NCBI GenBank assembly: GCA_965246995.1
Contig: OZ252008.1
Coordinates: forward strand, 992,001 to 1,056,000
DNA length: 64,000 nt
Source: VXRJ01 sp965246995
GTDB taxonomy: Bacteria; Acidobacteriota; Vicinamibacteria; Vicinamibacterales; UBA8438
Reading direction: 5' to 3'
Below, one piece after another: positions 16,603-26,289 of the stretch; the first letter of the stretch is position 1, and every line of letters begins with the position of its first letter. Under the pieces are notes generated by a model that ran no database searches, had not been told where the DNA came from, and saw only the letters and a list, made by a program, of their open reading frames with translations. Both the position numbers and the translations under genes were made by a program.

Positions 16603-17265
16603 TTAGAACACTGCCGGGACACGGGGCGGCACTGGGAACCCGTTGGTGTACGGGAACTGGTAGCGAAGCCCGGCCCCGTTCTCGTCGAGCCATCCCAGGG
16701 ACTGCTGAAAGAGCGCCGGCTCGGGATAGCCCCGAGGGACGGTGCCTTCCAGGACGTAGAGCTTGTTCTCATGCATGTAGATAGACACGAACGTGCGGGA
16801 CTGGTCGGGGTTGGTCAGGTGCAACTGGTGCCCCTCGACGCGGTCGACGGAGTTGTAGCCCAAGTGCGTCGCCTCAGCGTCCCCCTGCAGGAACCTCCAG
16901 GTCGCGTAGAGCATCGCGCCCCGCAGATCGTGCCTCCAGTACCCTTCGCCGGTAAGCCCGCCTCCGCTGCACCGCTCCGCGCCCGGCGGGCAGTCCTGGG
17001 CCTTCTCCGAGAGGATTCTCTCCGCGTGGCTGTAATCGGCCACCGTCACGGTGTAGCGGCTCGGACCGACCTCGGCGGCGTAGACGCGCGCTGGCAACTC
17101 GGCCCCGAACTCGGACGCCCAGGTCGTTTCCGTCACCTGCGGCTGGCCCGGAAAGTTGCACGTGAAGCGATCTTCCTGACTCGCGAACTCGACCCACTCC
17201 TGCGACGACGCGGGCGCGGGAATCGACAGGATTGACGCCACCGCAACGACTGTAGTCAGGCGCAT
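16603..17265 (-). CDS. Secreted protein of unknown function
   Basis: This 220-aa protein has a signal peptide (MRLTTVVAVASILSIPAPAS). I do not recognise the family. The mature part begins with a short beta-rich stretch (EWVEFASQEDRFTCNFPGQP) seen in several acidobacterial exported proteins. It contains two cysteines likely to form a disulfide (AQDCPPGAERCSGGG). The ATG at 17263-17265 is preferred over one two codons earlier because GGAGG then sits 7 bases away. It lies between the DUF6152 and cytochrome genes on the same strand, suggesting a shared periplasmic role. Confidence 0.75.
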   Translation of the reverse strand: MRLTTVVAVASILSIPAPASSQEWVEFASQEDRFTCNFPGQPQVTETTWASEFGAELPARVYAAEVGPSRYTVTVADYSHAERILSEKAQDCPPGAERCSGGGLTGEGYWRHDLRGAMLYATWRFLQGDAEATHLGYNSVDRVEGHQLHLTNPDQSRTFVSIYMHENKLYVLEGTVPRGYPEPALFQQSLGWLDENGAGLRYQFPYTNGFPVPPRVPAVF

Positions 17266-17294
17266 TGTCATTCCTCCCTGGGACGGCTCCTCCC

Positions 17295-18221
17295 TCAGGG
17301 GCCCTGCCGGCAGCGGTCGGTTCCAGCACCACGCCCTTCGGCGCCCACGTCACGGTAGACCTCGTGGCAGTTATCGCAAGTGTCGTTGAGCTGGTCGGTG
17401 ACCTCGATGACAGCGTCGAGGCTCCTGGACTGCGACGCCCGATAGGCAGCCTGCCCCGCTTCCATCAGCGCCTCGGTGAACTCCTGCCAATCGGCCCGTT
17501 CCACGGGAACGGGCCTCCCGTTCTCACACCGGCGTCCCGGCACCAGGAACAGGGGCGCCGACTCGGCTAGCGCCAGCGCGGCCAGGTCGATGGCCTCCCA
17601 TCCGGGATAGACCGTGGATCCCCACTCGACAAAGTCGAACGACCTGGAGCCCGTCGGCGGCGGGATGTCGGCGCCGGGGTCCTTGATCTGCACGTTGAAA
17701 ACGCTATTGGAAGCGGGAAAGGCGATGGCGCGCATCAGTTGGGCGAGGTTGGCGATCGGGGCAGCGGCAATGTCCCCGCCGGTGGCGGACGCGGAAGCGG
17801 TGGGCGACGTGGGAAGCGCAATACCCGGCAACGCGGCGTCGGTCAGCTCCGCTGGTCCGGCCGGGAAGCCGCCGGCTTGAAGGATGTAGGCCCCAAGGTC
17901 GATCGATTCCTGCCGGGAGAGGGGCACCGACGCCTGGAGGGGCATGGTGTTACGGATCTTGTCGACGAGCTCCACCACCGGGCGCGCGCTCCAGATCGAG
18001 AGGAAGCCTTCGCCTGCGAGCGGTGGGCCGACGCTGCCCTCCAGCGCGTCGCCGTGACAGGTCACGCACTGATCCTGATAGACCCGACGGCCGCGCGCCG
18101 CCTGCTCGGCGGTATACACGCCCTCCGTCACAATCTGCGCTTGTGTGGCGTGCCCGGTGAGTACGCACGCGAGCACGAGTAACGCTATCGCCACACGCTC
18201 TAATCGAAGCGGCGCGACCAT
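17295..18221 (-). CDS. Secreted cytochrome c with two haem motifs (class I plus cytochrome c'-like)
   Basis: This 308-aa exported protein has two CxxCH sites far apart. CVTCH (about residues 52-56) opens a class I cytochrome c domain (RGRRVYQDQCVTCHGDALEG, with a later methionine in NTMPLQASVPLS). CDNCH (about residues 282-286) lies near the C-terminus in NDTCDNCHEVYRD, the arrangement of class II cytochromes c'. The two are joined by a region without an obvious family. It could shuttle electrons or sense gas/redox state. A TAAGGT box 9 bases before the ATG suggests a leaderless start; a GTG one codon upstream is the alternative. Confidence 0.82.
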   Translation of the reverse strand: MVAPLRLERVAIALLVLACVLTGHATQAQIVTEGVYTAEQAARGRRVYQDQCVTCHGDALEGSVGPPLAGEGFLSIWSARPVVELVDKIRNTMPLQASVPLSRQESIDLGAYILQAGGFPAGPAELTDAALPGIALPTSPTASASATGGDIAAAPIANLAQLMRAIAFPASNSVFNVQIKDPGADIPPPTGSRSFDFVEWGSTVYPGWEAIDLAALALAESAPLFLVPGRRCENGRPVPVERADWQEFTEALMEAGQAAYRASQSRSLDAVIEVTDQLNDTCDNCHEVYRDVGAEGRGAGTDRCRQGP

Positions 18222-18306
18222 CACGAGTCTACCTTACCGCCCGTCGCTCGCCCCCGCAAGGCCCACGGGCCCGGGTCGGACACCCCAGCCGACCCCGCCG
18301 TGACGG

Positions 18307-18325
18307 CTAGGAGCCCGACTCCTAG
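18307..18325. terminator. CTAG-family hairpin over the M28 peptidase stop codon
   Basis: CTAGGAG (18307-18313), loop CCCGA, CTCCTAG (18319-18325) is a perfect 7-bp stem that includes the TAG stop (18322-18324) of the peptidase. It may act as terminator or mRNA-stabilising end. It belongs to the same repeat family as 3990-4000, 4163-4173, 15011-15020 and 16157-16182. Confidence 0.55.
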
Positions 18326-20145
18326 TTCCGCGCGCGCGGAATCAGTTCGACGGTGACCCGTTCGCCGTCGCGGACCACGATCACCTCGGCCGGCTGTCCG
18401 ACGCGGAGCAGGTCGAGGGCGAACATGTAGTCGTAGATATCCCCCACCTCGCGGCCGGCAAGGCTGACGATGACGTCGCCCCCCTCGAGGCCCGCCTCGG
18501 CCGCGGGGCCGCCCGCGACGACGCCGGAAAGGGCAAGCCCTTCCGTTTCCTGCGTGTAGTCCGGGATCGTGCCCGTGTAGATCCGCATCATCGCGGTGCC
18601 GCCCTGCTGCTCCTCGCGCTCCACCTCGACGAAGTCCGGCGGCTCCGGACGGAGAGCGAGGTTGCCAGCAACCACGCTGGCCAGGTCGACGATCTTCGCG
18701 ATGCCGTCGTAGTTGAGAGTGTCAGCGTCGTCGGACGGCCGGTGATATTCCTCGTGGGAGCCGGTGAAGAAATTGAGGCTCGGCACGTCAGCATCGTTCA
18801 GGCTCCGGACGTCCGTAGGCAGGTACGGATCGGCAACGAACGACAGGGTCAGATCGGCCGGCTCGTTCAGCTCCTCCACCAGGTCGGTCCAGATCGAGCT
18901 GCTGCCGACCGCTTGCACATTGACGGTGTTCTCGCGCAGGCGGCCCACCATGTCGAAGTTGATGTAAGCCGCGATCTCCTCTGTCGGAACGGGCGGCCGC
19001 TCGACGAAGTCGTCCGAGCCGAGCAGGCCCAGTTCCTCGCCGGACCAGAACGCCAGGATGACGCCCCGGTCGCGCTCGACCTCCGCAAGGCGCTCCCCCA
19101 CCGCAAGAACCGCAGCAACGCCCGACGCATTGTCGTCGGCGCCGTTGTGGACTTGTCCCACTTCGTCGTCGCGCGCGAGCGAGTCGCCACCGAGGCCCCG
19201 ACCCAGGTGGTCGTAGTGGGCGCCCAGCAGCAGGTACGGCTTGTCGACCTCCGCGTCGCGGGTGGGCGGCAACCAACCGATCACGTTGTGGCCGGCACCC
19301 GGCTGGCGTTCGAGGCGGACATCGAGCGCCGCGGCGAGCGGCAGATCGAAGCCGGCGATGTGCGGGTTAGCGGTGTCGAATTCTGCCTGCACCTCGGCGA
19401 GCGGACGACCGGCGCTCTCGACGATCGCCGCGCCGAGCGCGCCATCGACGGTCGCCGCGACCAGGCCGGCGTCGCCCATCGCGTTGTCGAAGGTGAGTGG
19501 CGCGAGTTCGCCCGCGTTGGGCGAGTTCGGGCCGGTGAGCACGATCAGGCCGACCGCGCCGCGCTCACGCGCCGCGAAAGCCTTGTTGCGAAGTCCCGCG
19601 ACGCGCGACAGCTCGCCACGCACGTCGCCCTCCGACTCCTCTGGGAAATAGCGGAGAACAACGGCGATCTTTCCTTCGACATCGAGCGTCGCGTAGCTGT
19701 CGTAGCTGAAACCATCGGCCGTCTCCGAAACCGACAGCCCGTAGCCGGCGAAGACCAGCGCCGCCTCGAGGGAGTCGGTCTCCGAGAAGGCAAGGCCCCG
19801 AACGGACGGCGTATCGCCGCCGGAGGCTTCGGGCAGCGCGACCGACTCGCCCTCCGCATCGGTGAGCGCGATCGCCGTGCCGGTGTCCTCGATCCCCGAA
19901 GTGAACGCGAACTCGTGGCGGAACGCGTCGTGGTCCGGCAGCGGCTCGGCGCCGATCGACTGCAACTGGCCGATCAGGTAGTGCGCGGCCATGCTCTCGC
20001 CCGTCGATCCGGTAAGGCGACCCTCGAAGTCGTCGCTCGCAAGGGTCTCGATCACCGTCTGCGTGTCGTCCGGCGGCGGCGGACCACAGGCAACCGTCAG
20101 GGCAAGCAGTCCAATCAGCACTCCGGTGCAGGTATGCGCTCTCAT
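18322..20145 (-). CDS. M28-family zinc aminopeptidase lipoprotein with C-terminal PDZ domain
   Basis: This is an exported peptidase of 607 aa. A lipoprotein signal (VLIGLLALTVACG) is followed by a PA-like insert and the M28 catalytic domain. Zinc ligands and catalytic acids are visible: LLGAHYDHLGRG, NGADDNASGVAAV, WSGEELGLLGSDD, YINFDMVGR and the late histidine in GSHEEYHRPSDDAD. A PDZ domain (LSGVVAGGPAAEAGLEGGD) ends the protein. The ATG at 20143-20145 is preferred because GGAGAG lies about 10 bases upstream. An ATG 10 codons earlier overlaps the lhr stop as ATGA and cannot be excluded. It probably degrades periplasmic or extracellular peptides. Confidence 0.9.
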   Translation of the reverse strand: MRAHTCTGVLIGLLALTVACGPPPPDDTQTVIETLASDDFEGRLTGSTGESMAAHYLIGQLQSIGAEPLPDHDAFRHEFAFTSGIEDTGTAIALTDAEGESVALPEASGGDTPSVRGLAFSETDSLEAALVFAGYGLSVSETADGFSYDSYATLDVEGKIAVVLRYFPEESEGDVRGELSRVAGLRNKAFAARERGAVGLIVLTGPNSPNAGELAPLTFDNAMGDAGLVAATVDGALGAAIVESAGRPLAEVQAEFDTANPHIAGFDLPLAAALDVRLERQPGAGHNVIGWLPPTRDAEVDKPYLLLGAHYDHLGRGLGGDSLARDDEVGQVHNGADDNASGVAAVLAVGERLAEVERDRGVILAFWSGEELGLLGSDDFVERPPVPTEEIAAYINFDMVGRLRENTVNVQAVGSSSIWTDLVEELNEPADLTLSFVADPYLPTDVRSLNDADVPSLNFFTGSHEEYHRPSDDADTLNYDGIAKIVDLASVVAGNLALRPEPPDFVEVEREEQQGGTAMMRIYTGTIPDYTQETEGLALSGVVAGGPAAEAGLEGGDVIVSLAGREVGDIYDYMFALDLLRVGQPAEVIVVRDGERVTVELIPRARN

Positions 20146-20171
20146 CGTCAATGATCTCTCCAAGGCCCCGA

Positions 20172-23100
20172 TCATTCTTGCATGGCGGGAGCGTCGGCGG
20201 CGACAGGTCCTGCCGGCAACAGTTCGACCGTTTCGCCCGAGAGCGCGCTGACGCGGGCCCCGGGCGTAACGATACCCGCCAGATTCATCGGGTCGGCAGC
20301 CGAGACGCGGATCGCACGGCCCTGATCGATTCGGCCGCCGTCGCGGCGGACGATACGGAGCAGCTCGACCGCATCCGGCCGTGCAAACTGCTCGCCGACG
20401 AATCCCGCGACGAAGCGGCCGCCGCGGATCTCGCCCCGAGCTTCCATGCGGCGGAGCGATGCGAGCAGGTCACGCCAAGGGGGCATCAGCGTCTCGCGAC
20501 GGACCAGATCGCGGAAGACAACGCCCCAGCGGAGCAGTAACTGGCGCGCGAACGCATCGGCGCGTTCGCGTTCGCGTTCGGCGGTGCGGTCGGGAACAGC
20601 GGTTTCGCGGTTGGCACGTCCCTCCGCGCCACCCTGGCGACCGGTGCCCCCCGGCGCGAGCAGCGCCCAGCGGCCCGCGGCATGCCGGGGGCGCGCCGCG
20701 CGAAAGCGACCCTCGCCGCGGCGGCGCTTCGGGTTGGTCAGGGCGCGCAGGTTATCGAATCCGTCGGCCGTCACCAGGCCAGCCGCAACCAGTTCCCAGA
20801 GTCCGTCCTCCACCTCGCTCGCAAGCCGGCCGGTCTCGTGCACCAGTTCGCGCAGGAACGACGCGCCGCGGCGGCGGAGCGCGTCGAGCACCGCCTGCGC
20901 GGGATGCGAGAGGACGGGGAAGCCGCCGCGCGCCGCATCGCCGGCAGCCGCCGACGGATCGGGCGGATCGGTCGCCTGTAGCGTCCGGCCGGGAGGGACC
21001 AGCCAGTCGAGATCCTCACGCAGAAAGAGCGCAACCGGCGCGACCCGCGTCGGGCGGACGCGCCGCGTGCGGCCGTTGACCGGCTCGCCCGGTTCTCCGC
21101 CGTTCCGCGGTTCGAAGGCCGGGTGGGGAGACAGGCGGCCCCACATCACCTCTCCCGACAGGCACAACTGATCGAGCATCTCCGGGTCGTAGTTCGCCAT
21201 GCGCTCGGCAAGCACATCCCGCTCCCAGGCGGCGGCCGACACCTCGCAGCCCTGCAACTGCTGAATCACCTGCAGCAGGCCGGAAGCGCCATGCAGCCGC
21301 GTCCCTTCCGCCAGCCGCTGCCAGCGCGCAAGGAAGCGGACCAGATCGGCCGACGACACCGGTTCGATCTCGCGACGCAAGCGGCCAAGCGTGAGGCGAT
21401 GGATCCGGGCGAGGACACGGCGATTGCACCATTCGGTCTCGGCGCCCGCGACCCGACCCGCGGCCGTGAAGCAACCGCGCAGCACCTGGCCTTCGCCTTC
21501 GAGATGGGTGAGGGAGGCGGTGATCCGATCCTCGGGAAGCGCGAGCGTCGCGGCGAGGGCGCCTGCCGTCGTCGGGCCGACCGAGTCGAGCCAGCCGCGG
21601 AGAACTTCGGTCACGGCGGCCGTGGCGCTGTCCGGAACCGGTTGATCGATATCGGGGGGCTCCGGAGCGAATGCCCCCTCGGGGTGCGCCAGCCGGGCGG
21701 TCTCGCTTCGCTCGGTCGCGACCCAGAATCTAACCATCTCTCCGGCGCCATCCTGCAAACGGGCCGGAAACTGGCGCACCACGTCGAGGCAAGTCGCCCG
21801 GTTGGTCTTTGCGAGCTGAGCGAACCACTCCTGCCATGCCTCATGCGGTGGGACCAGGACCAGCGTCACCAGCGCGTCATGGAGCTCCTCGGCATCGCGC
21901 ACGACCGGCCACGCTTCGTTCGCCACCTCCCGGATCGCCGCTTCGTCGAGCGCACCGATCTCGCCACCGTCATTGCCAAGCGTCCGGCGCAACTGGACCG
22001 CGCGCGCACGACGTTCCTCGAGCGGCGCATCGTCGAGGAACGCGTACGGGTTTGCATTCAGAATCTCGTGGCCGAGCGGGGACGGTTCGGCGGTGTCGAT
22101 GGCGTGCGTCCCGACCGTGCCGTCCTCGATGCCGGCGATCAGATCGCGCAACCCGTCGATATCCATCGCCTCGTGCAGGCAGTCCCGGATCGTCTCGTCC
22201 ACCAGCGGGTGGTGCGGGATAAGTATTTCGCCGCTCAGGTTCTCGGCGCACGCCACCTGATCGGGAAAGACCGCGGCCAGAAGGTCGTCAGAGCGCATCC
22301 GAAGAATCGGCGGCGGCACTTTCTTGCCGCCGGAAAAGCGAAGGATGGCGAGCGCCCGCGACGCATTCCAGCGCCAGCGGGCGCCGAACATCGGCGACGG
22401 CAGCATCGCCTGCGTCAGCACCGGTTCGACCGTCTCCGGGTGCAGGAACCGGAAGACGACCTCGAGCGGAAAACTGTGCTGCTCGGCAAGCGAGATCACC
22501 AGGCCGTTGTCGGTGGCGGCCGCCTGCAGCTCGACGTTGAAGCTGCGGCAGAAGCGCTTCCGGAGCGCCAGACCCCAGGCGCGGTTGACACGCGCGCCCA
22601 ACGGCGCATGCAGCACCAGTTGCATCCCGCCACTCTCGTCGAAGAAGCGCTCCGCGACGAGCATCCGGTTCGACGGCACTGCGCCCAGCACGCGCACGCC
22701 TGCCCGGACGTACGCGACCGCCTGTTCGGCGCCGGAACGGTCGAGACCACACTCCCGCACGAGGAATACGACGCCGTCATCCTCCGCGGTCTCGCCAGCA
22801 CTGTCAGCCTCGCTGGCACTTGCACCGGCGAGGCGTTCACGGAGGCGCGACACCTCTTCCGACAATTCGCGTGTTCGCCCCGGGGCCTCCCCGAGCCAGA
22901 ACGGCACCGACGGGGCAGCGCCCTGCGCATCCTCCACACGGACGCGCCCCGCCTCGATCCGTCGGATACGCCACGATGTCGTGCCGAGCAGGAAGATATC
23001 GCCGGCCAGGCTCTCGACGGCGAAATCCTCGTCCACGGTGCCGACCGTCGTCCCTTCCGGCTCCGCCACCACCAGGTAGTTGGCGTTGTCGGGGATCGCC

Positions 23101-24587
23101 CCGCCCGACGTTATGGCGGCCAACCGCGCGCCGCGCCGGCCGCGAATGACGCCATTCACGCGATCACGGTGCAGCCAGGTGCCGTTCCGACCGCGCGACG
23201 ACGCAATGCCGTCCGACAGCATCGTCACTACTTCGTCGAAGACGTCGCGCGGCAAGTTCCCGTACGGGTAGGCGCTGCGCACCAGGGCGAACAGCTCATC
23301 CTCTCCCCACTCGCCGGTCGCCGCGGCGGCCACGATCTGTTGCGCGAGCACGTCGCGCGGCCACGGACGCACCGTCCGTTCGTCGAGCAGACCGGCCCGA
23401 ATGGCGCGGACCAGCGCCGCGCATTCGATCAGCTCGTCCCGCGTCGCCGGGAAGAAGCGCCCCTTCGGAATGAACGTCCGGTCCACCTTGTGGCCGGAAC
23501 GTCCGATCCGCTGCAACGCAACCGCGATCGAACGGGGTGTCCCGATCTGACAGACCAGGTCGACAGAGCCGATATCGATGCCGAGCTCGAGCGATGCGGT
23601 GGCGACAATGGCGCGGAGACGACCCTCCTTCAGCGCGGTCTCGGCCGCCTGCCGCAGACCCCGCGACAGGCTGCCGTGATGCGACAACACCGCGTCCTCG
23701 CCGAGGCGCTCGACCAACTGATGCGCCACCCGCTCGGAGAGCCGTCTCGTGTTGACAAAGACGATGGTGGTGCGGTGCGACAGGATCAGTTCGGCGATGC
23801 GGTCGTAGATCTCTCCCCACATCTCGGTGGTGGCGACGACCCCCAATTCCTCCTGCGGCACCTCGACCGCGACATCGAGCTCGCGCCGGTGGCCCGAATC
23901 GACGATCGCGGTCTCCTCTCCGTACGCTTCTCCGGTCAGAAAGCACGCCACTTCCGTGATTGGCTTTACCGTCGCCGACAATCCGATCCGCTGCGGTCGC
24001 GCGCGACCGGCCGCTTGCACCAGGTGGTCGAGCCGCGCCAGGCTGAGTGCGAGGTGTGCACCCCGCTTGTCGTCGAGCACGGCGTGGATTTCATCAATGA
24101 TCACGGTTGTCGCGGTCGCCAGCATCGTCCGGCTTCGCTCGGCGGTCAGGAGTATGAAGAGCGATTCGGGCGTCGTGACCAGGATGTGCGGAGGCCGGCG
24201 CACCATCTGCTCGCGGTTCCAGGCGGGCGTGTCGCCGGTCCGGATCGCCGCCCGTATCTCCGGCCGCGCGGCCCCTGACGCTTCCGCGAGATCACCCAGC
24301 TCGGCCAACGGCTCCTGCAGGTTTCGGTGGATGTCGTTGCTCAACGCCTTGAGAGGCGAGACGTAAACGACCGACGTCCGATCGTCCAGCGGCCCTTCGA
24401 GGCCCTCTTGCACCAACCGGTCGATGCAGCTCAGGAACGCGGCCAGCGTCTTCCCGGAACCGGTCGGGGCGGAGATCAGCAGGTCGCCACCCGCCCGGAT
24501 CAGGGGCCACGCCTCAGCCTGGGCGGGCGTCGGTTGTCCGAACTTCTTTCGGAACCAAGCCGCCGTCAGCGGGCAGAATCCCTCCAT
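20172..24587 (-). CDS. lhr: Lhr-type ATP-dependent helicase, full length
   Basis: This 1471-aa superfamily 2 helicase has the length of full Lhr (core plus C-terminal extension). Motifs are in order: Q-motif area FGQPTPAQAEAWPLI, Walker A APTGSGKT, Ia VVYVSPLKALSNDI, Walker B/DEIH VIIDEIHAVLDD, motif III LSATV, and motif VI QRIGRSGH. The C-terminal third carries winged-helix modules and the Lhr-specific tail with MPPWRDLLASLRRMEARGEI. Lhr proteins act on DNA and RNA:DNA duplexes in repair. The ATG at 24585-24587 has GAGG 6 bases upstream; GTG at 24599 is the alternative. A TAGACT box (24600-24605, minus strand) lies 12 bases before this ATG. The gene diverges from the histidine kinase. Confidence 0.93.
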   Translation of the reverse strand: MEGFCPLTAAWFRKKFGQPTPAQAEAWPLIRAGGDLLISAPTGSGKTLAAFLSCIDRLVQEGLEGPLDDRTSVVYVSPLKALSNDIHRNLQEPLAELGDLAEASGAARPEIRAAIRTGDTPAWNREQMVRRPPHILVTTPESLFILLTAERSRTMLATATTVIIDEIHAVLDDKRGAHLALSLARLDHLVQAAGRARPQRIGLSATVKPITEVACFLTGEAYGEETAIVDSGHRRELDVAVEVPQEELGVVATTEMWGEIYDRIAELILSHRTTIVFVNTRRLSERVAHQLVERLGEDAVLSHHGSLSRGLRQAAETALKEGRLRAIVATASLELGIDIGSVDLVCQIGTPRSIAVALQRIGRSGHKVDRTFIPKGRFFPATRDELIECAALVRAIRAGLLDERTVRPWPRDVLAQQIVAAAATGEWGEDELFALVRSAYPYGNLPRDVFDEVVTMLSDGIASSRGRNGTWLHRDRVNGVIRGRRGARLAAITSGGAIPDNANYLVVAEPEGTTVGTVDEDFAVESLAGDIFLLGTTSWRIRRIEAGRVRVEDAQGAAPSVPFWLGEAPGRTRELSEEVSRLRERLAGASASEADSAGETAEDDGVVFLVRECGLDRSGAEQAVAYVRAGVRVLGAVPSNRMLVAERFFDESGGMQLVLHAPLGARVNRAWGLALRKRFCRSFNVELQAAATDNGLVISLAEQHSFPLEVVFRFLHPETVEPVLTQAMLPSPMFGARWRWNASRALAILRFSGGKKVPPPILRMRSDDLLAAVFPDQVACAENLSGEILIPHHPLVDETIRDCLHEAMDIDGLRDLIAGIEDGTVGTHAIDTAEPSPLGHEILNANPYAFLDDAPLEERRARAVQLRRTLGNDGGEIGALDEAAIREVANEAWPVVRDAEELHDALVTLVLVPPHEAWQEWFAQLAKTNRATCLDVVRQFPARLQDGAGEMVRFWVATERSETARLAHPEGAFAPEPPDIDQPVPDSATAAVTEVLRGWLDSVGPTTAGALAATLALPEDRITASLTHLEGEGQVLRGCFTAAGRVAGAETEWCNRRVLARIHRLTLGRLRREIEPVSSADLVRFLARWQRLAEGTRLHGASGLLQVIQQLQGCEVSAAAWERDVLAERMANYDPEMLDQLCLSGEVMWGRLSPHPAFEPRNGGEPGEPVNGRTRRVRPTRVAPVALFLREDLDWLVPPGRTLQATDPPDPSAAAGDAARGGFPVLSHPAQAVLDALRRRGASFLRELVHETGRLASEVEDGLWELVAAGLVTADGFDNLRALTNPKRRRGEGRFRAARPRHAAGRWALLAPGGTGRQGGAEGRANRETAVPDRTAERERERADAFARQLLLRWGVVFRDLVRRETLMPPWRDLLASLRRMEARGEIRGGRFVAGFVGEQFARPDAVELLRIVRRDGGRIDQGRAIRVSAADPMNLAGIVTPGARVSALSGETVELLPAGPVAADAPAMQE

Positions 24588-24599
24588 CACGATCCTCAC

Positions 24600-24632
24600 A
24601 GTCTACGCGCCGGACGCGGTCGGGAGTAGCAT
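24600..24632. promoter_or_regulatory. Divergent promoter pair, lhr and hybrid kinase
   Basis: Within a 40-base spacer, TAGACT faces lhr (minus, 24600-24605) and TAGCAT faces the kinase (plus, 24627-24632). Each lies 9-12 bases from the respective start codon, so both transcripts would be leaderless or nearly so. No convincing -35 boxes were seen. Confidence 0.4.
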
Positions 24633-24641
24633 TTTGCAGAG

Positions 24642-26285
24642 GTGATGGGAGAACTGCCAGTGGGGCGGGACGAGCACGAGCAGAAGAGCAGAGACGCAGC
24701 AGCCCTGCAGCACGCCGAGGAAGGCCTGAGGCGGCAGGCAGACGAACTGCGCAAAGCACGCGACGTCGCCGGGCGGGCAAGCCGGGCGAAGAGCACGTTC
24801 CTGGCGAACGTCAGCCACGAAATCCGGACGCCGCTGAACGCGGTCATCGGGACGGCGGAATTGCTCGGCGCCACCCACCTGACGCCAGAGCAGCAACATC
24901 ACGTCGAGGCGATCCAGGTCTCGGCCGAGGCGTTGCTCGACATCATCAACGACATCCTCGATTTCTCGAAACTGGAAGCAGGCCGCGTCGATGCGGACCC
25001 CTCCCCTTTCCCACTCCGGGAACGGATCGAAGCGTGGGTCCGGTCGCTGGCGCCCCGGCTGCACGAGAAGCCGGTGACGCTTCGTACCGAGTTCGAGGAC
25101 GACGTGCCAGACGCGCTCATCGGCGACGAGCGGCTGCTCCGGCAGGTGCTCGCCAACCTGCTGTCGAACGCGATCAAGTTCACGAAGTCGGGGCACGTCA
25201 TCCTGCGTGTCCGGACCGAAACGCGCGACGAGGACGAGGTCCTGCTCGCGTTCGACGTGGAAGACACCGGCATCGGCATTCCGCCCGAGAAACAGCAGGT
25301 GATCTTCGAGGAGTTCGTGCAGGCGGACGCTTCGACGACACGGCACTACGGCGGGACCGGACTCGGTCTGGCGATTGCTGCGCGCCTGGTTGATGTACTG
25401 GGCGGCCGGATTGGTCTCGATAGCGAACCGGGCGTCGGGAGCACTTTCCACTTCACCGCGCGTTTCGTCCCTTCCACATCGGACGACATCGCCATCGATG
25501 TTGCCGACGCGACGGGCGAAGCGGCGGCGCTCGGACCGTTCCGTATCCTGGTCGTGGAGGACAGCGTCGCCAATCAGGAAGTGGCGACCGGGATGCTTCG
25601 GAAGGCCGGGCATACCGTTCGTGTCGCCAGTAGCGGCGTGGCCGCGGTGGAAGCAACGTCGGCCGAGTCGTACGACGTGATCCTGATGGATCTGCAGATG
25701 CCGGAGATGGATGGCTATGAAGCTACGCGCGTCATCCGGCGGCGCGAAGCGAATACCGGAGCGGCGCGGATGGCGATCGTCGCGCTGACCGCCCGGGCGT
25801 CGCGCGGGAGCGAGGCGTACTGCCGGGAGTCCGGGTTCGACGGCTATCTGCTCAAGCCGTACCGTTCGCGTGACCTGTTCGAGACGATAGCCACGGCGGC
25901 CGGTAACGAGCGGGCAACGTCCGGAGCCGGGACGCGGGTTGGGAGCGGCGCGCGCCTGGACTGGGACGCGGCCCTCGCCGCGGTCGACGGCGACCAGGAG
26001 CTGTTGGGGAAGGTGCTCGGCGGGTACCTGGGACAGCAGTCCGCGCTCGTCGACGAACTGCGCAGCGCCCTCGACCGGGGCGAACTTGCGGTCGCGTGCC
26101 GGGTCGCACACACCATCGCCGGATCGCTCCGGCTGTTCGAGAAGGCGCGTGTCGTTGCGCTTGCCCACCAACTGGAGGATCGGGCGCGGGAGGGAGACGG
26201 GAGCGGCGCCGCGCGCGCCTGGACCCTGCTCGAACCGGAACTGAACGTGGTCGAGACAGAACTGCGCTCCTGGGTCGGAGGTTGA
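24642..26285 (+). CDS. Hybrid sensor histidine kinase (HisKA-HATPase-REC-HPt), no sensor domain
   Basis: This 547-aa protein begins with a short coiled coil (AEEGLRRQADELRKARD) and then the HisKA phospho-acceptor NVSHEIRTPLNAVIG (H59). The HATPase domain follows (N box NLLSNAIKFTKSGH, DTGIGIP, GGTGLGLAI). Next come a receiver domain (ILVVEDSVANQEV; phospho-Asp in VILMDLQMPEMDG; conserved KP) and a C-terminal HPt domain (ACRVAHTIAGSLRLF). There is no transmembrane or input domain, so it is a cytosolic phosphorelay hub that must receive signals through a partner. It lies 4 bases upstream of a receiver/ATPase gene. The start could be GTG 24642 or ATG 24645. Confidence 0.92.
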   Translation: MMGELPVGRDEHEQKSRDAAALQHAEEGLRRQADELRKARDVAGRASRAKSTFLANVSHEIRTPLNAVIGTAELLGATHLTPEQQHHVEAIQVSAEALLDIINDILDFSKLEAGRVDADPSPFPLRERIEAWVRSLAPRLHEKPVTLRTEFEDDVPDALIGDERLLRQVLANLLSNAIKFTKSGHVILRVRTETRDEDEVLLAFDVEDTGIGIPPEKQQVIFEEFVQADASTTRHYGGTGLGLAIAARLVDVLGGRIGLDSEPGVGSTFHFTARFVPSTSDDIAIDVADATGEAAALGPFRILVVEDSVANQEVATGMLRKAGHTVRVASSGVAAVEATSAESYDVILMDLQMPEMDGYEATRVIRRREANTGAARMAIVALTARASRGSEAYCRESGFDGYLLKPYRSRDLFETIATAAGNERATSGAGTRVGSGARLDWDAALAAVDGDQELLGKVLGGYLGQQSALVDELRSALDRGELAVACRVAHTIAGSLRLFEKARVVALAHQLEDRAREGDGSGAARAWTLLEPELNVVETELRSWVGG

Positions 26286-26289
26286 ACGG

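Noticed and set aside
21123..24278. A 1051-codon open frame antisense to the lhr gene
   Set aside because: It mirrors a high-GC gene, is rich in Arg, His, Asp and Gln in the manner of antisense frames, and has no recognisable domain. Lhr on the other strand has complete helicase motifs.
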